Origin: Allium sativum
Lineage: Eukaryota > Streptophyta > Magnoliopsida > Asparagales > Amaryllidaceae
Direction: 5' to 3'
Assembly (NCBI GenBank): GCA_030737875.1
Contig: CM060922.1
Location: 754,117,603 to 754,181,602, forward strand
DNA: 64,000 nucleotides
The notes under the pieces were generated by a model. It was not told where the DNA came from. It ran no database searches and worked only from the letters and a program-made list of their open reading frames with translations. Numbering within the stretch: position 1 is the first letter of the stretch; every line of letters begins with the position of its first letter. A program made the position numbers and the translations under genes. Of this stretch, positions 12,612 through 24,962 are shown piece by piece.

Positions 12612-14624
12612 TGTAATGATTAGCTTATAACACCGATACCCAGGTAGTGCACTATCTTGGTGCTTGGTCAATGTAAGGCGACTATCAAGGTTAAGTAAAA
12701 GAAAACAAACCGAAAACCTATCTCATATCGCATAGATCATCAATTTACATATAATAATATAAACATAATTAATATAATATAGGTGAGTCAATATGTAACT
12801 GATAATAAATCATAAGCATCAGACTAATAGCTTCGTACAACATAAATAAGCAGAGTCATACATGAGATAATAACTCAAATAAAATATCTCTGGTTAAAGT
12901 ATTGCTAAGCCTCATAATATTTAACAGTGGAAGGAAATAAAGTACATATAAGTCATAAGTGAAATATCTCATGCCCGTCTCCTGGATAGTTACTAGTGAT
13001 CACGCTAACCTACCTCTAGTATACTGATTTAAGAGTACCTAGAGAAATAAGAAGCAATGCATGAAACTTAATGACATACAAAGTCTGGTTGAGCAATAGT
13101 AATCTCAAATACTATATATAATGAAACAAGCATGGAAAACCTAACCTGACTTGTCCTTGCATCCATAGAGTTAACACATGTAGTAATGTACATTCTCTAT
13201 GGTCATCATGTAATAAGTGTGAAGTGACAAAGTGATATTGGTAATTAAGCACAACATCCATCATCCACCCTCAGATTCACTCACTCAGTGTGTTGAGTAG
13301 ATACTTAATAGTTTACTTACCTAAGCCATTGAAGCAACAATAGGTTTTAACATCAATGAACACTACCAAGCTATGAACTACATCAAAAGGTCAGTAGACT
13401 ATAATGGGTAACCCTACCCATTCCATAATATCAACAAGCTCTTTGGTTTGGGGAGACGAGGTTGAAAATGTCAACTGACAGATACAATCCTTATGCTCCT
13501 CCCAAAAAAGGGAACCAAAGTCCTAAATACCAATACTCTTTGACATAGATTTTCTATAGTTTTGTCCATCTCTAGACTATCTTTTAGACTCTCATCGAAA
13601 GTCGACGTAGCTTGGGGACCATCTTCGACAATCGTCATTTGTCATAAGATATTGTCACATGTCTCATATTCCTTTGTAACAGTCATATCCATACACTCAT
13701 CGTCATTCAGTCTACATCTTGAAATTTAGATATCATATATGGAGTCATTGTTAATGAAGTGGAATCGTCGTTGAATCAAATTATCAATGAACCGTCGCTT
13801 GTAGTTAATGAAACAACTACGAAGTTGAGCCTTGATGGGCTACCCTACCTTGTGCTAGATGTTGCACTACTTTAGGCATAATCACCTAGGGATAACACCC
13901 TTTGAGTCGAAGGAGAGGCCAAAGATCGGTATCGATCCCTGCCATAGTATACTCCATAAAACCAGTGTTGTTCCTTAAACTTCGTCCTATAGTAGCTAAT
14001 GCCAACATAGCCCATCCTCAAAGTTTGTGCCAATCTGATACCTTCTCGAAGTTTATGCAACCCCTTGCCTTACACCTAAAATTCCCTTGTGTAACCATGA
14101 CAACCCCGCTTATTTTGCATACCCTTATCTTGGTCATATCAATGTATGCAGATTGTTGGGTGTAAATAAGCTATAACAAAGACTAAGATGTTGACGCATG
14201 GTAAAAATAAACAACGTCATTGTAGAAGAAATAATTTATGTAGAACTTAATAAAATAACATTTTAGGAAATATGAGCTAATAAATGTTAAATATCAAAGT
14301 CTCAAATCAACAAAAATATTGGAGTACATAATATACGAAATATCCCTCTCAAAAACATTAAACCAAAGGTAAAGAATAAAAATGAAAATACATAATAAAA
14401 GTGGAGCACCCTAGAAAAGCTTTAGAACTTACTAAGAAAATTATCCGTACCTTACACCAATGAGGTGGGGAGAAAATGCATGGATTAGACATAAAGTCTG
14501 GTGGTGAATGAGGAATAAACTTTAAAAGAAAAAGGTTAAGTGAAATTAGACTCGGGTCCACTCTAAGTATCATAAAAGTATAATGCTCATACTTACCTAT
14601 TTAGAAGAAGTTGTTTACACCATA
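12612..14624 (-). mobile_element. 5' LTR of element F, 3' portion
   Basis: The LTR ends (minus strand) ATCATTACA at 12612, next to the primer site and gag pseudogene. Its other half resumes at 23648, after element E and its target duplication. The combined LTR is about 3.3 kb. No open coding frame is supported. Confidence 0.75.
14620..14624. repeat. Target-site duplication of element E, left copy
   Basis: CCATA precedes the E LTR start and recurs at 23643-23647 just after the E LTR end. This fixes both ends of the element. Confidence 0.9.
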
Positions 14625-15172
14625 TGTAACACCCCATATATTTCTATAAATATTTGATTATGCGTATATGTAAATATATGGACGGTCATTGATAATTTAA
14701 AAATGTTATAAAGGTAATGCATGAATATATGTTAAAAGAAAAAGATTCATGCATTTTAAAAAGGTTAATGCATTAAATGTGCAAGGAAGAAATCAATGTG
14801 TAAATGCATTAATATAAAAACAGAGATAAGCAAGGATAAATTAATGAGACAATTTCATGCAACAATAAAAATAAGGAAAGATGTAAAGTTTTAATGCATG
14901 AAAAAAAGAGGAAGTTAACAATGTAAGCAATAAAGGTATGCAATAAAGAGAAAGGAAAGATAAAGAATCAATGTAATAAAATACATGCATATCATACATT
15001 AACGAGAAGATTAGTGCAAAGGAATGCATGTAATGAATGCAATAAAGCGCATGTAATAATATAAAAAGAGAAACATTAATGAATTGATGGCATGCATAAA
15101 AATGGTTAATAAAGAGGGAAATGTAATTGAAATGTATGAAATGCATACGTTGAAAATAAAATAAAATGTATG

Positions 15173-15207
<35 letters not shown>

Positions 15208-17072
15208 TATGAAATAACTTATGAAAGAACTTATGAAAGAATGCAAGCCATACTTAATTAATGATTAAGTAATCCGTGGGAACGAGAATAAAGCCATGAA
15301 TAGGGAAAAACATAAGTTATATGAGTAAGAGGAAAACTTATTAGTAAACCTCAGTTAAGATGACTAAGTTAATTAGTAAACGATAAAGAGAATTTGTTCG
15401 TAAACCTTAGTTAAGGGAACTAAGTAAACAATCATGGAAAGTCATGTTGGTAAACCTTGGTTAAGAGGAATAAGTAAACAGTTACAGAAAGTCGTGTTTG
15501 AGCTTATTAGTAAACTATAGTTAAGAGATCTAAGTAAACAATTAAAAGATCACAGCTACATAAGAAACAGGGAAAGACTTATGAAAAAGAAACTTGGTAA
15601 TTTAAAAACTAATATGGGTGAGATAACCAAGTTACAAAGAAAACCTAATCAGATAGAGCAAGCGCATATTTAGAATATTAGACTTAAGGTCTAATAACAC
15701 GAAGGGGTAAGGCGCTTGGAACAATCCATACGATAGGGGATGAATAACCAAACACGGTAGATCATCACGATACCGTATGGCGCAAGGAGGAGCGAACGTC
15801 CATTTGATCATGCAGAAGGCTCCAAGGGACTGGGTTACAAAATACGCGACTTCTGGGGACATGAGGGTACTCTTGGTATCCCTCTGTGAGTGGCAGATGA
15901 TGCGCCTCTGCTCATAGAGGTTAAGTTTGCGTGGGAAGAACCAATAAGTATGCCTTGATTTCAAAACAAGAGGCAATCAAAAGACTAAGATGGACCAGCG
16001 TGATTCGGCAAGACCAATTAGTGCCCTGTGATAGCAACTCGTCGTCTACCTCCCATCTTCAGTCAATTCGTGAAGTGGAAAGGCGGAGAACTCCAAAAGA
16101 CCATATACTTTGCTATCTAGTTATGGGTGAGGTTGGCCAATAGGATTGAAGGGCATAGGGGGCCGGGGTTACAGTTCTCATTCTTGATTTTCTTGGGTGC
16201 CTTTCATTTGTTAGTTGAGGGAGGGGTCTAGTGGGACCATAGCCACTATAAAAGCAGACCTTAACATCTACAATCGGCAGATATCGGAAAGCTCCCGACT
16301 GAGTTCCGTGTTTCTTAATTAGCCCTGCCACGGGACTCGGGCGCACATATAGAGAACATGTGAAAATATACATCGAGTACGATTGACGATACGTACGTGG
16401 GGAAAGTCTAGGTACACTCATGTCGCTCTGGGTGGTGTACCATAGACTAGAGGGCATTATTCGATGACATAATCTAGTAGGATCTAGAATGGCAGTCCAA
16501 ACGCTTACGTAACACAGTAATGATAGTTTTATGCAAACATAGCATTGATATACATACGACATGCGACATTGGAGAAGGGACTGCGTACATACGGTGGAGA
16601 CCATGCGAGTAGAGTATACCTTAATTGGGGGTAGCTACATATACACTATATTAGGTTAATATACTAGAGAGTAGATGAGTGCGACTTGTGTGTAAGTCTT
16701 GAGTGCTAATAACACAAATAACCTAATAAATAAGAAAATATAATTGCACGATATATGTAGGATTATCCAAGAAGTATAGTTTAAATTCATTCACACAGAA
16801 CTTATGTTCTGACCCCCTCCTTATAACATTCGCAGGTTAGGTTCATGACAGAGACTGTATAGCTTTGGATACTGGTTTAGCAGTATTATTATTAAGGTAA
16901 AGCTATGTTTCAACTACATTATATTTTATTCCTTCCGTTGTGAGATGTTTTTCGAACTCTGACATGTTTTATATCTCTGTCTTTTCTATAGGATACCGGA
17001 GCAAACCAACTCGGGTTTCAATGGATTGGGTTTTTGAAAAAAAATCAGTCTGTCGGAACGCGGGTTGTTACA
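14625..17072 (+). repeat. 5' LTR of E, promoter region deleted
   Basis: The LTR is 2448 bp against 4520 bp for the 3' LTR. The two align up to a (TA)n run (15176-15205; 3' LTR equivalent 19687-19710) and again from GATGAAATAACTTATG-like sequence. The 3' LTR segment 19711 to about 21808 is absent. That segment holds the TATA box, the donor-like site and the paired structural module. Confidence 0.9.
15176..15205. repeat. (TA)n microsatellite at the E LTR deletion point
   Basis: This uninterrupted TA dinucleotide run lies exactly where the 5' and 3' LTRs of E stop aligning. It is a likely breakpoint of the 2.1-kb deletion. Confidence 0.85.
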
Positions 17073-17090
17073 TTTGGTATCAGAGCTTCG
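17073..17090 (+). other. Primer-binding site of element E
   Basis: TTTGGTATCAGAGCTTCG follows the LTR end directly. The TGGTATCAGAGC part is complementary to the 3' end of initiator tRNA-Met, the usual primer of plant Ty3/gypsy elements. Confidence 0.9.
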
Positions 17091-19104
17091 GTTTATTGTT
17101 CCTAGGGAAATAACGAGTGAGTGTATTTATATTTTCAAATATATAAAAATAATATATATATATATATACACACATAGACCAAAGTCCATAAAAGAGCCCA
17201 CTAGGTAGAAAGAGTAAAATATGGAAAGAGTTGGGATATTGGTTTGTACACTAAAGGAATGAACATAGAAATTTTAAGACCCTTAGGTGGTTTGGTTGGA
17301 AAGTGTACAATATGATTTGGTATTGAAGAAAGAAAGTATCCCATAGGATGGAAACTAAAATGTTAAAATTTCAAAATAGTGGGTTTAGAAGTGAAACCTT
17401 ATAAATTAGAAAAAAAAGTTAGAATATGGAAAATTGATTAGGAATATATATATATATAGTTGAGAAGTGTCTAGGAAAGTCTAGTTGAGTTAAAGACCCA
17501 CTTTGAGTCTAACCCAATGATTAACTTTTAAGAACTTGTATCTGTAAAAGTTTTGGCAAAGGAGTTTGTGGTGTTTTCAAGTTTTAATCTTAAAAGTATA
17601 TTTGATGTTTGAGGAAAATATGTAAAGAACATAATTAGTGCATGTTGGGTTTTAAAGTAAAGTGGGGTATATATTTTGTAAAACAATGATTACTTGTTTT
17701 AAAAGGAATTCTCTCGTGAAAAGTTGCATTTTGAAAAGGAAGTTTTAAAATCTCTATTCTGTTAACAATAAATTTTGATTGTTGATCTATAAGGAATTTT
17801 GTTGGGAGGACAAAATAAGTTGTAGAGAGTAAGAATAGAGTAGATTTTTGCACCTTGTAGAAAGCAGCCAAAATTAACATAGGTAAAAAACAATGTGAAC
17901 CCGATTAATAAGTAGTTGACCTTGTCTACTCCAGTTTTGTGATTTGAAAAAAAAAATGTGTTTTGCAATTTTATTTTAAGACATGTTTTTATGGTTTGTC
18001 AAAAGCAAGTTTTGGAGAAGAAAATAGAGTTTTAACACTTTTAATTTTTGGAAGAAAAATGTAATGAAAAGAAAGGAAGCCAAACCATGTTTTAAAAAAA
18101 AATGGAGTAGGTAAGGATTAGTGCCTAGAAAGAACGAGAGAAATAAATAGCAAAGATCATCTTGGAATGGTATAAAATTCCCATAGAATGCATAAGCATT
18201 AAGAAACTTAGGTTTGTTGCTTGAGAAAAAGAAAAGTATAGGCTAGTAATACACAGCATGGACTAGTAGTGATTACTAGGTAGTGAAGGGCAAGTAAGTG
18301 TGTAGATTCTGTTGTTTGGACTTGTGACCTAGTCCTAAGATTCTTGACGCGTAATAGTAGCTGTGTATAAAAATGGAAAGGCTTATTTGAAAAGTAATAA
18401 ACTTAAGTAATTGGACTAAGTCAAATAAGCTAAGGAAGAGACTAACCTAACTAAAAAGAAAACAACAAACTCAGTAAAGCAACAAACGTGACGGGAAAAG
18501 AAAATGAAAATCTTAAGAAAAAGATGAATAAAAATGAATTTTTTTGAAGATAAGTTGAAAAAGAAAAGAAATTTTTCTTATGTGGTTGTACTTGGATAGG
18601 AAAATAGGAAATTTTATAGAATAGTTATGTAAAAATCCAAGTGCAATTAGAAAAGGTACATAAAATAAAAACGGAAGATGTGAATTTTTCTGTTTTATAC
18701 CTTTTGGTAACATAAGAAATCGAATTTAGAAAATTAGATTTTTCTAAATTTCAAAATTTAATGATGGCTGGTAGGGTTTTGGATGCAACAATTGGATGAA
18801 CTATGCTCTTACTCTGTAAGAGCATGGGAAAATTTGGGTGAAAAGTGTTTTGATTTTTCAAAAATATTGCACTCATATAGAACTGCAAGTATATTTAGGA
18901 TGTGAGCATCATGTTTTGAAAAAGTTTTTTTTTTTTTTTTTTGCATACATATAGATGGTACCAAATTAGGCATACATGCATTACTATGATGTATTTCACT
19001 TTGCACATGCGCACAATGTTTGCAAAAATTGGATGCACACATGATGGTTGGATATTATGCGAGGGATTATCTATTTTACCTCTATCGAATTACGGGGACG
19101 AAAT
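17091..19104 (+). other. Non-coding internal region of E
   Basis: About 2 kb of purine-rich, AT-rich DNA with no frame longer than about 80 codons and no gag, protease, RT, RNase H or integrase motif in any frame. Near its start is CGAGTGAGTGTATTTAT (17114-17130), similar to a post-primer motif in S, D and C. A 20-base T run is at 18924-18942. Confidence 0.8.
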
Positions 19105-19122
19105 TCCTTAAGGGTAGGAGAA
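19105..19122 (+). other. Polypurine tract of element E
   Basis: GGGGACGAAATT then CCTTAAGGGTAGGAGAA stands immediately before the 3' LTR start at 19123. This matches the GACGAAA...TTTAAGTGGGG arrangement of B and C, where plus-strand DNA synthesis would start. Confidence 0.8.
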
Positions 19123-20162
19123 TGTAACACCCCAGATATTTCTACAAATATTTGATTGTGCGTATATGTAAATATATGTATGGTCATTGATAATTTAAAA
19201 ACGTTATAAAGGTAATGCATGAATATATGTTAAAAGAAAAAGATTCATGCATTTTAAAAAGGTTAATGCATTAAATGTGCAAGTAAATGGAAGAAATCAA
19301 TGTGTAAATGCATTAATATAAAAACAGAGATAAGCAAGGATAAATTAATGAGACAATTTCATGAAACAATAAAAATAAGGAAAGATGTAAAGTTTTAATG
19401 CATGAAAAAAAGAAAGAGGAAGTCAACAATGTAACCAATAAAGGTATACAATAAATAGAAAGGAAAGATAAAGAATCAGTATAATAAAATACATGCATAT
19501 CATACATTAACGAGAAGATTAGAGCAAAGGAATGCATGTAATGCATGCAATAAAACGCATGTAATAATATAAAAAGAGAAACATTAATGAATTGATGGCA
19601 TGCATAAAAATGGTAAATAAAGAGGGAAATGTAATCGAAATGTATGAAATGCATACGTTGAAAAGAAAATAATATGTATGCAAATTTATATATATATATA
19701 TATATATATAGGGAAATAAGCGATGAATTAACGAAGTAAATTACAATGCAACATTGAAAATAAAAGTAGAGTGCATTAATTACAATGAATTAATAAATAA
19801 ATGCATTAAAGGTAAATTGATTGGTTGTAAAATAAGGATGTGCAATCAAAATAAAGTTAAATGCGTAAAGGAAAATTAATTGATTGGAGAAAGAATGATA
19901 TATGCAATACAGTGTGAAAGCGGTTAAAATACGGTTTAATTAAAAAGATGGTGTGAAAGGGGTTATGTAGAGAGGAGGTTAAAAAGAAAAATATATATAT
20001 AAATGTATATAATAATAATAGCACATGCCCCTGCGCATGGTCTATGGGTGCAACGCACCCTGGCTGTGTTGGGCGGGTTCTGAAATGTTCTTTTCTAGGT
20101 TGAGATGGACGGTTTAGATGAGTTTTTATTTAATCCTAAAGGCCCAGTTCTTCTAACCCGCC

Positions 20163-20170
20163 TATAAATA
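20163..20170 (+). promoter_or_regulatory. TATA box in the 3' LTR of E
   Basis: CCTATAAATAAAACC lies 1.04 kb into the LTR, before a leader that turns from purine-rich to pyrimidine-rich (TTCTTCTTCTTCC). The same TATAAATA occurs in the LTRs of F, C and H. Confidence 0.65.
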
Positions 20171-21362
20171 AAACCATAAACCCACTGATTTATTCATCTA
20201 ATTCTATGGCGACACCATGGCCTCCTTATTCTTCTTCTTCCCCAAGCAATTCTGAAATCTAATCTCTCTTTTTCCTCTTCAAACCTCTTCATAAAATAAA
20301 GGAATAGATTTAGAATTTCTTCTATTTCAAAATAAAGATAAAAGGGATTTTGATCTACAATCTACGCGGCAAGAAATGGATTTTGATCTACAATCTATGC
20401 TGCAAGAAAGGGATTTTGATCTACAATCTACGCCGTAAGAAAGAGAAGAACTTTGGATGCTAATCTAAATTAGACCTAGGAAAGCAAAAATCACTGTGAG
20501 TGGATTTAAATTACCCTTGTTGAATAATAATAGATGTATCGTTTAGCAATTCCCCAAGTTAAATTGTTTAATTCAATTGAAATAATTTAGATTTTATTTT
20601 ATGCGTATTCTGTTCTTCTTCTTCTTCCCCTTTTCTTTTTATTTTTAAGATTAGGCTAACTTCGAGCCTAATCCAAATCTCGCCGAAAGGCATGCGTACG
20701 AACAAAGATTGGAATAGTGAAAATGATGTTTGGGAATTTGGAAATAATTTGTAATTGGGAAATTAGAGCAACTTGTAAGATGAATTTTTGGGCATAATCC
20801 ACGAACTTGGGAATTGTGGAATAACATATAACATAACCTAAGATAGGGAAATTAGGGGAAATTAGCACATATATTAACCTAGAACATAAAAGAAAATATG
20901 TGCAATTAAAATTGAGAACGATTAGATATGCTTGGGTATGTTGAATCAAGAATTTGTGTATGAACTATATGTACATAAGAAAAGTTAGAATTGAAGATTT
21001 AGACCTATGGGATTATAAGTTGAAATGGGGTTTATGCTATAAGAATGAGGGTTGGCATGAATTAATTGTTCTAAGCAATAAGAATGAGGGTTGACATGAA
21101 TTATTGATAACTTTAAAGAACAATTAATTGGGGTATAATTAAGTATAACTTATATACATGAAAAGTTGGGCATAACATATGATAAGTATTATTGGCATAA
21201 CTATGTACGAGATTATGTAATCATGGTAGAATTTATATATCCAAATCAAATTGGAACCATAAACATGAAATTGGGTTTAGAAGCGTGAACATGAATTATT
21301 GGATTGGGATAAATAGGCATATAAAACCCAGATTGAAATTGACAGTTAAAAGATGAACATGC

Positions 21363-21457
21363 CTAACCCGAGATTAGATTGAGTTGCGGTGTAAGTCTAC
21401 CCAGAACCGCCCGGCACATCCAGCAACCGCAACAACGGGTCTAATGTGAGAGGTTAG
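21363..21457 (+). other. Covarying RNA module, copy E1
   Basis: Outer helix: 21363-21368 with 21452-21457, CTAACC/GGTTAG. Middle: 21374-21379 with 21439-21444, TTAGAT/GTCTAA, with one T-G pair. Inner: 21383-21390 with 21426-21433, GTTGCGGT/ACCGCAAC, 8 perfect pairs. The loop includes CCGGCACATCCAG. None of the stems has the same sequence as those in D or H except the middle one. Confidence 0.75.
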
Positions 21458-21474
21458 CGCATTAAGCCCAAAAC

Positions 21475-21565
21475 CCGAGGTCAGAACGAGTTTGCGGTAG
21501 AAGCCTGCCCGAAACCTCCCGGCATATCCAGCAACCACAAGCAACATGTCTAATGTGAGAGGTTG
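21475..21565 (+). other. Covarying RNA module, copy E2
   Basis: Second of the tandem pair. Inner helix 21492-21498 with 21534-21540, TTGCGGT/ACCACAA, has one C-A mismatch. The middle and outer helices are weaker (4 of 5 and 4 pairs). The loop keeps AGAAGCCTGCCCGAAACC and CCGGCATATCCAG, and the 3' flank keeps GTCTAATGTGAGAGGTT. This copy looks partly decayed. Confidence 0.65.
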
Positions 21566-23642
21566 AGTGCATTAATAAAAAGATTAATGCTATGAAACAA
21601 ACATGTTAAGTAAACGGAGGCGTATAGACAAACTTAACCAACATAATGATGGGGAATGGTAGCAAACCTTAGTTAAGAAAACTAAGTAAATAACGATGGA
21701 TTATGGCAACATCAATAGATACGAGTATAACTGAATGGGAAGATAATATGTAAGCTTGTTACAAGACAAATAAGAATTATAACGTAGGTTATAATGATCG
21801 ATACAAAGATGAAATAACTTATGAAAGAACGCAAGACGTACTTAATCCGTAGGAACGGGAATAAAGCCACGAATAGGGAAAAACATAAGTTATATGAGTA
21901 AGGGGAAAACTTATTAGTAAACCTCAGTTAAGATGACTAAGTTAATTAGTAAACGATAAAGAGAATTTGTTAGTAAACCTTAGTTAAGGGAGCTAAGTAA
22001 ACAATCATGGAAAGTCATGTTGGTAAACCTTAGTTAAGAGGATTAAGTAAACAGTTACAGAAAGTCGTGTTTGAGCTTGTTAGTAAACCTTAGTTAAGAG
22101 AACTAAGTAAACAATTAAAAGATCGTGGCTACATAAGAAATAGGGAAAGACTTATGAAAAAAACTTGGTAATTTAAAAACTAATATGGATGAGATAACCA
22201 AGTTACAAAGAAAACCTAATGAGATAGAGCAAGCGCATAATTAGAAGATTAGACTTAAGGTCTAATAACACGAAAGGGTAAGGCGCTTGGACCAGTCCAT
22301 ACGATAGGGGATGAATAACCAAACACGGTAGATCATCACAATGCCGTATGGTGCAAGGAGGAGCGAACGTCCATCTGATCATGTAGAAGGCTCCAAGGGA
22401 CTGGGTTACAAAGCACGCGACTTCTGGGGACGTGAGGGTACTCTTGGTATCCCTCTGTGAGTGGCAGATGATATGCCTCTGCTCACAGAGGTTAACTGCG
22501 TGGGAAGAACCAATGAGTATGCCTTGATTGCAAAACAAGAGGCAATCAAAAGACTAAGATGGACCAACGTGATTCAGCGAGACCAATTAGTTCCCTGTGA
22601 TAGCAACTCGTCGTCTACCTCTCATCTTCAGTCAGTTCGTGAAGCGGAAAGGCAGAGAACTCCAAAAGACCATATACTTTGCTATCTAGTTATGGGTGAG
22701 GTTGGCCAATAGGATTGAAGGGCATAGGGGGTCGGGGTTACAGTTCTCATTCTTTATTTTCATGGGTGCCTTTCATTTGTTAGTTGAGGGAGGGGTCTAG
22801 TGGGACCATAGCCACTGTAAAAGCAGACCTTAGCATCTGCAATCGAAAAATATCGGAAAGCTACCGACCGAGTTCCGTGTTTCTTGATTAGCCCTGCCAC
22901 GGGACTCGGGCGCACATACAGAGAACATGTGCACATAGACATCGAGTACGATTGACGATACATACGTGGGGAAAGTCTAGGTACACTCATGCCGCTCTGG
23001 GTGGTGTACCATAGACTAGAGGGCATTATTCGATGACATAATCTAGTAGGATCTAGAATGGCCGTCCAAACACTTACGTAACACAGTAATGATAGTTTTA
23101 TGCAAACGTAGCTTTAATATGCACACAACATGCGACATTGGATAAGGAACCGCGTACATACGGTGGAGACCATGCGAGTAGAGTATACCTTAATTGGGGG
23201 TTGCTACATATACACTATATTAGGTTAATCTACTAGAGAGTAGATGGGTGCGACGTATGTGTAAGCCTTGAGTGCTAATAACGCAAATAACCTAATAAAT
23301 AAGAAAATATAATTGAACGGTATATGTAGGATTATCCAAGAAGTATAGTTTAAATTCATTTACATAGAATTTATATTCTGACCCCCTGCTCATAACATTC
23401 GCAGGTTAGGTTCATGACAGAGACTGTATTGCTTTGGATACTGGTTTAGCAGTATTATTATTAAGGTAACGCTATGTTTCAACTACATTATATTTTATTC
23501 CTTCCTTTGTTAGATGTTTTCCGAACTCTGACATGTTTTATGTCTCTGTCTTTTCTGCAGGATACCAAAGCAAACCAACTCGGGTTTCAATGGATTGGGT
23601 TTTTGAAAAAAAAATCAGTCCATCGGAATGCGGGTTGTTACA

Positions 23643-23647
23643 CCATA
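23643..23647. repeat. Target-site duplication of element E, right copy
   Basis: CCATA, identical to 14620-14624. Confidence 0.9.
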
Positions 23648-24962
23648 TGACCTTGTTTAAAGCCCAATCTGAATTAACACAATGATCGGCCTATTAGATC
23701 TCTATCTGTCTCTACTCTACTATTCTCAAAGGAGGGAGGAAAGTGTAATATCATGTAGTAACTCATTAAAAATTCCCATGGACTCCTTTTTTTTGCATTG
23801 TGGAAAATTGCCTTTTGTTTTCAACTTTATTATTCACATCAAATAAACATCGTTTGGACTGGCCACACCTTTAATGGTTATTTATTTCCATATTTGAAGT
23901 TGTCTGCAAATCCGCTTGGATAGGCACAACACCTATTAGCGCACGAGTACCTAAAGCGTCTTATTTCCTATTTCGATGCCTGCACGTCTGAACATTGTTA
24001 AGATGTACTCTCTTTGGTCTCGTCTTTTCTATGACCTCTTATTTCTATCTCTTATGTGCGTATTATTTCATCATTGGATGTTCCTCAACCAATGATCATA
24101 TTTGCGCTCCCAAACTGAGTTTCAACTGAGTTTTACCCCTAGCCTCTTATTTCCATCTCTAGCGTTGCATGACCAAACATCATTTGGATAGGATCCAATA
24201 ATAATTTAAATTTTATTTAGGAGGAACATCAAAACTTCCCTCCCTACACAATCCAAACCAAGTAAAATCATCAATTATAGGCCATTTTAATCCACTATGT
24301 CTTTATTTGTGTTAATGATGACCTATCATTACCATTTTGGTCATAATTTATATAGAAGTCTACAATTAATAATTAAGTCCAGTTTATACATGTGAACTAG
24401 ATTTGTTCTAGAGGGCATCTTAACCTTGCTGATTCGAAATAAGCAAATTTCCCACTCATTTGAGGTTCTTAGCTCTTCCTTAGGCGTCCCTGAGAATCCT
24501 TCCTTTCCTATTTAACTTTTCTCCTAGCTTAAATTTTTATTTATTTTCACCTCTGAAATTTTTTAGAGGGAGAGGAATTCAGAATACTAGAGGAAGAAGT
24601 AAGAAGAGAATGAGATGATTAGTGGCTTAGGGTTTATGTCTAGTGTTATTTATAGGTTTATTGAAGAATCTGGGACTATTAAATTAAATCAAATTCGGCC
24701 TGGTTAAACTATGTTGTTAGCACTAAAATTATTAAGGAGAAGGATGGTGTTGGAACCAAGGTAAAGGGGTGCCGAGATCGGCGGTCCTTCGATAGAACAA
24801 ATATTATCCCATTAATATATGCTTTTGTGGATAGAAATGAAGAAATATAAAACTCCATTCGTGGTGGACAATCCACCTTAGAAACCATTTTTAGTAAATT
24901 AGCGATTGGCCAATCTCCTGTTCGTATCGTAATTATTATTCATTATAACAATTAGTGTTACA
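23648..24962 (-). mobile_element. 5' LTR of element F, 5' portion
   Basis: This continues the LTR interrupted by E. On the minus strand an LTR start TGTAACACTAATTG can be placed at 24962. A TATAAATA at 24647-24654 on the minus strand, with AAACCCTAAGCC downstream, fits an LTR promoter. The outer boundary rests on the TGTAAC motif alone because the far LTR of F is not in the window. Confidence 0.6.

Larger units (their letters stand above)
14625..23642 (+). mobile_element. Complete non-autonomous LTR element E
   Basis: Element E runs from TGTAACACCCC to GGGTTGTTACA and is flanked by CCATA on both sides. The 5' LTR is 14625-17072, the internal region 17073-19122 and the 3' LTR 19123-23642. The internal region has a primer site and polypurine tract but no recognisable gag or pol, so it needed proteins from another element. 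The two LTRs differ mainly by about 2.1 kb missing from the 5' LTR. It is inserted into the LTR of F. Confidence 0.9.
19123..23642 (+). repeat. 3' LTR of E, full length
   Basis: 4520 bp from TGTAACACCCC to CGGGTTGTTACA. Inside are a TATA box at 20163-20170, a donor-like GTGAGT at 20496, two copies of the structural module (21363-21565) and an acceptor-like TTTTCTGCAG ending at 23560. A 24-29 bp sequence including GGATTTTGATCTACAATC repeats three times at about 20340-20440. Confidence 0.9.

Noticed and set aside
13162..13202. CCATAGAG/CTCTATGG hairpin in LTR F as a further copy of the module
   Set aside because: Stem and loop size are similar but none of the conserved loop bases are present.
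14700..15170. Dense ATGCAT/GCATGC motifs in the E LTR as possible regulatory sites
   Set aside because: They are part of a general AATGCAT-rich composition without regular spacing; no function can be argued.
16113..16604. 163-codon minus-strand frame in the E 5' LTR
   Set aside because: The 3' LTR copy is broken into a shorter frame, and it shows no domain; it is the complement of LTR leader sequence.
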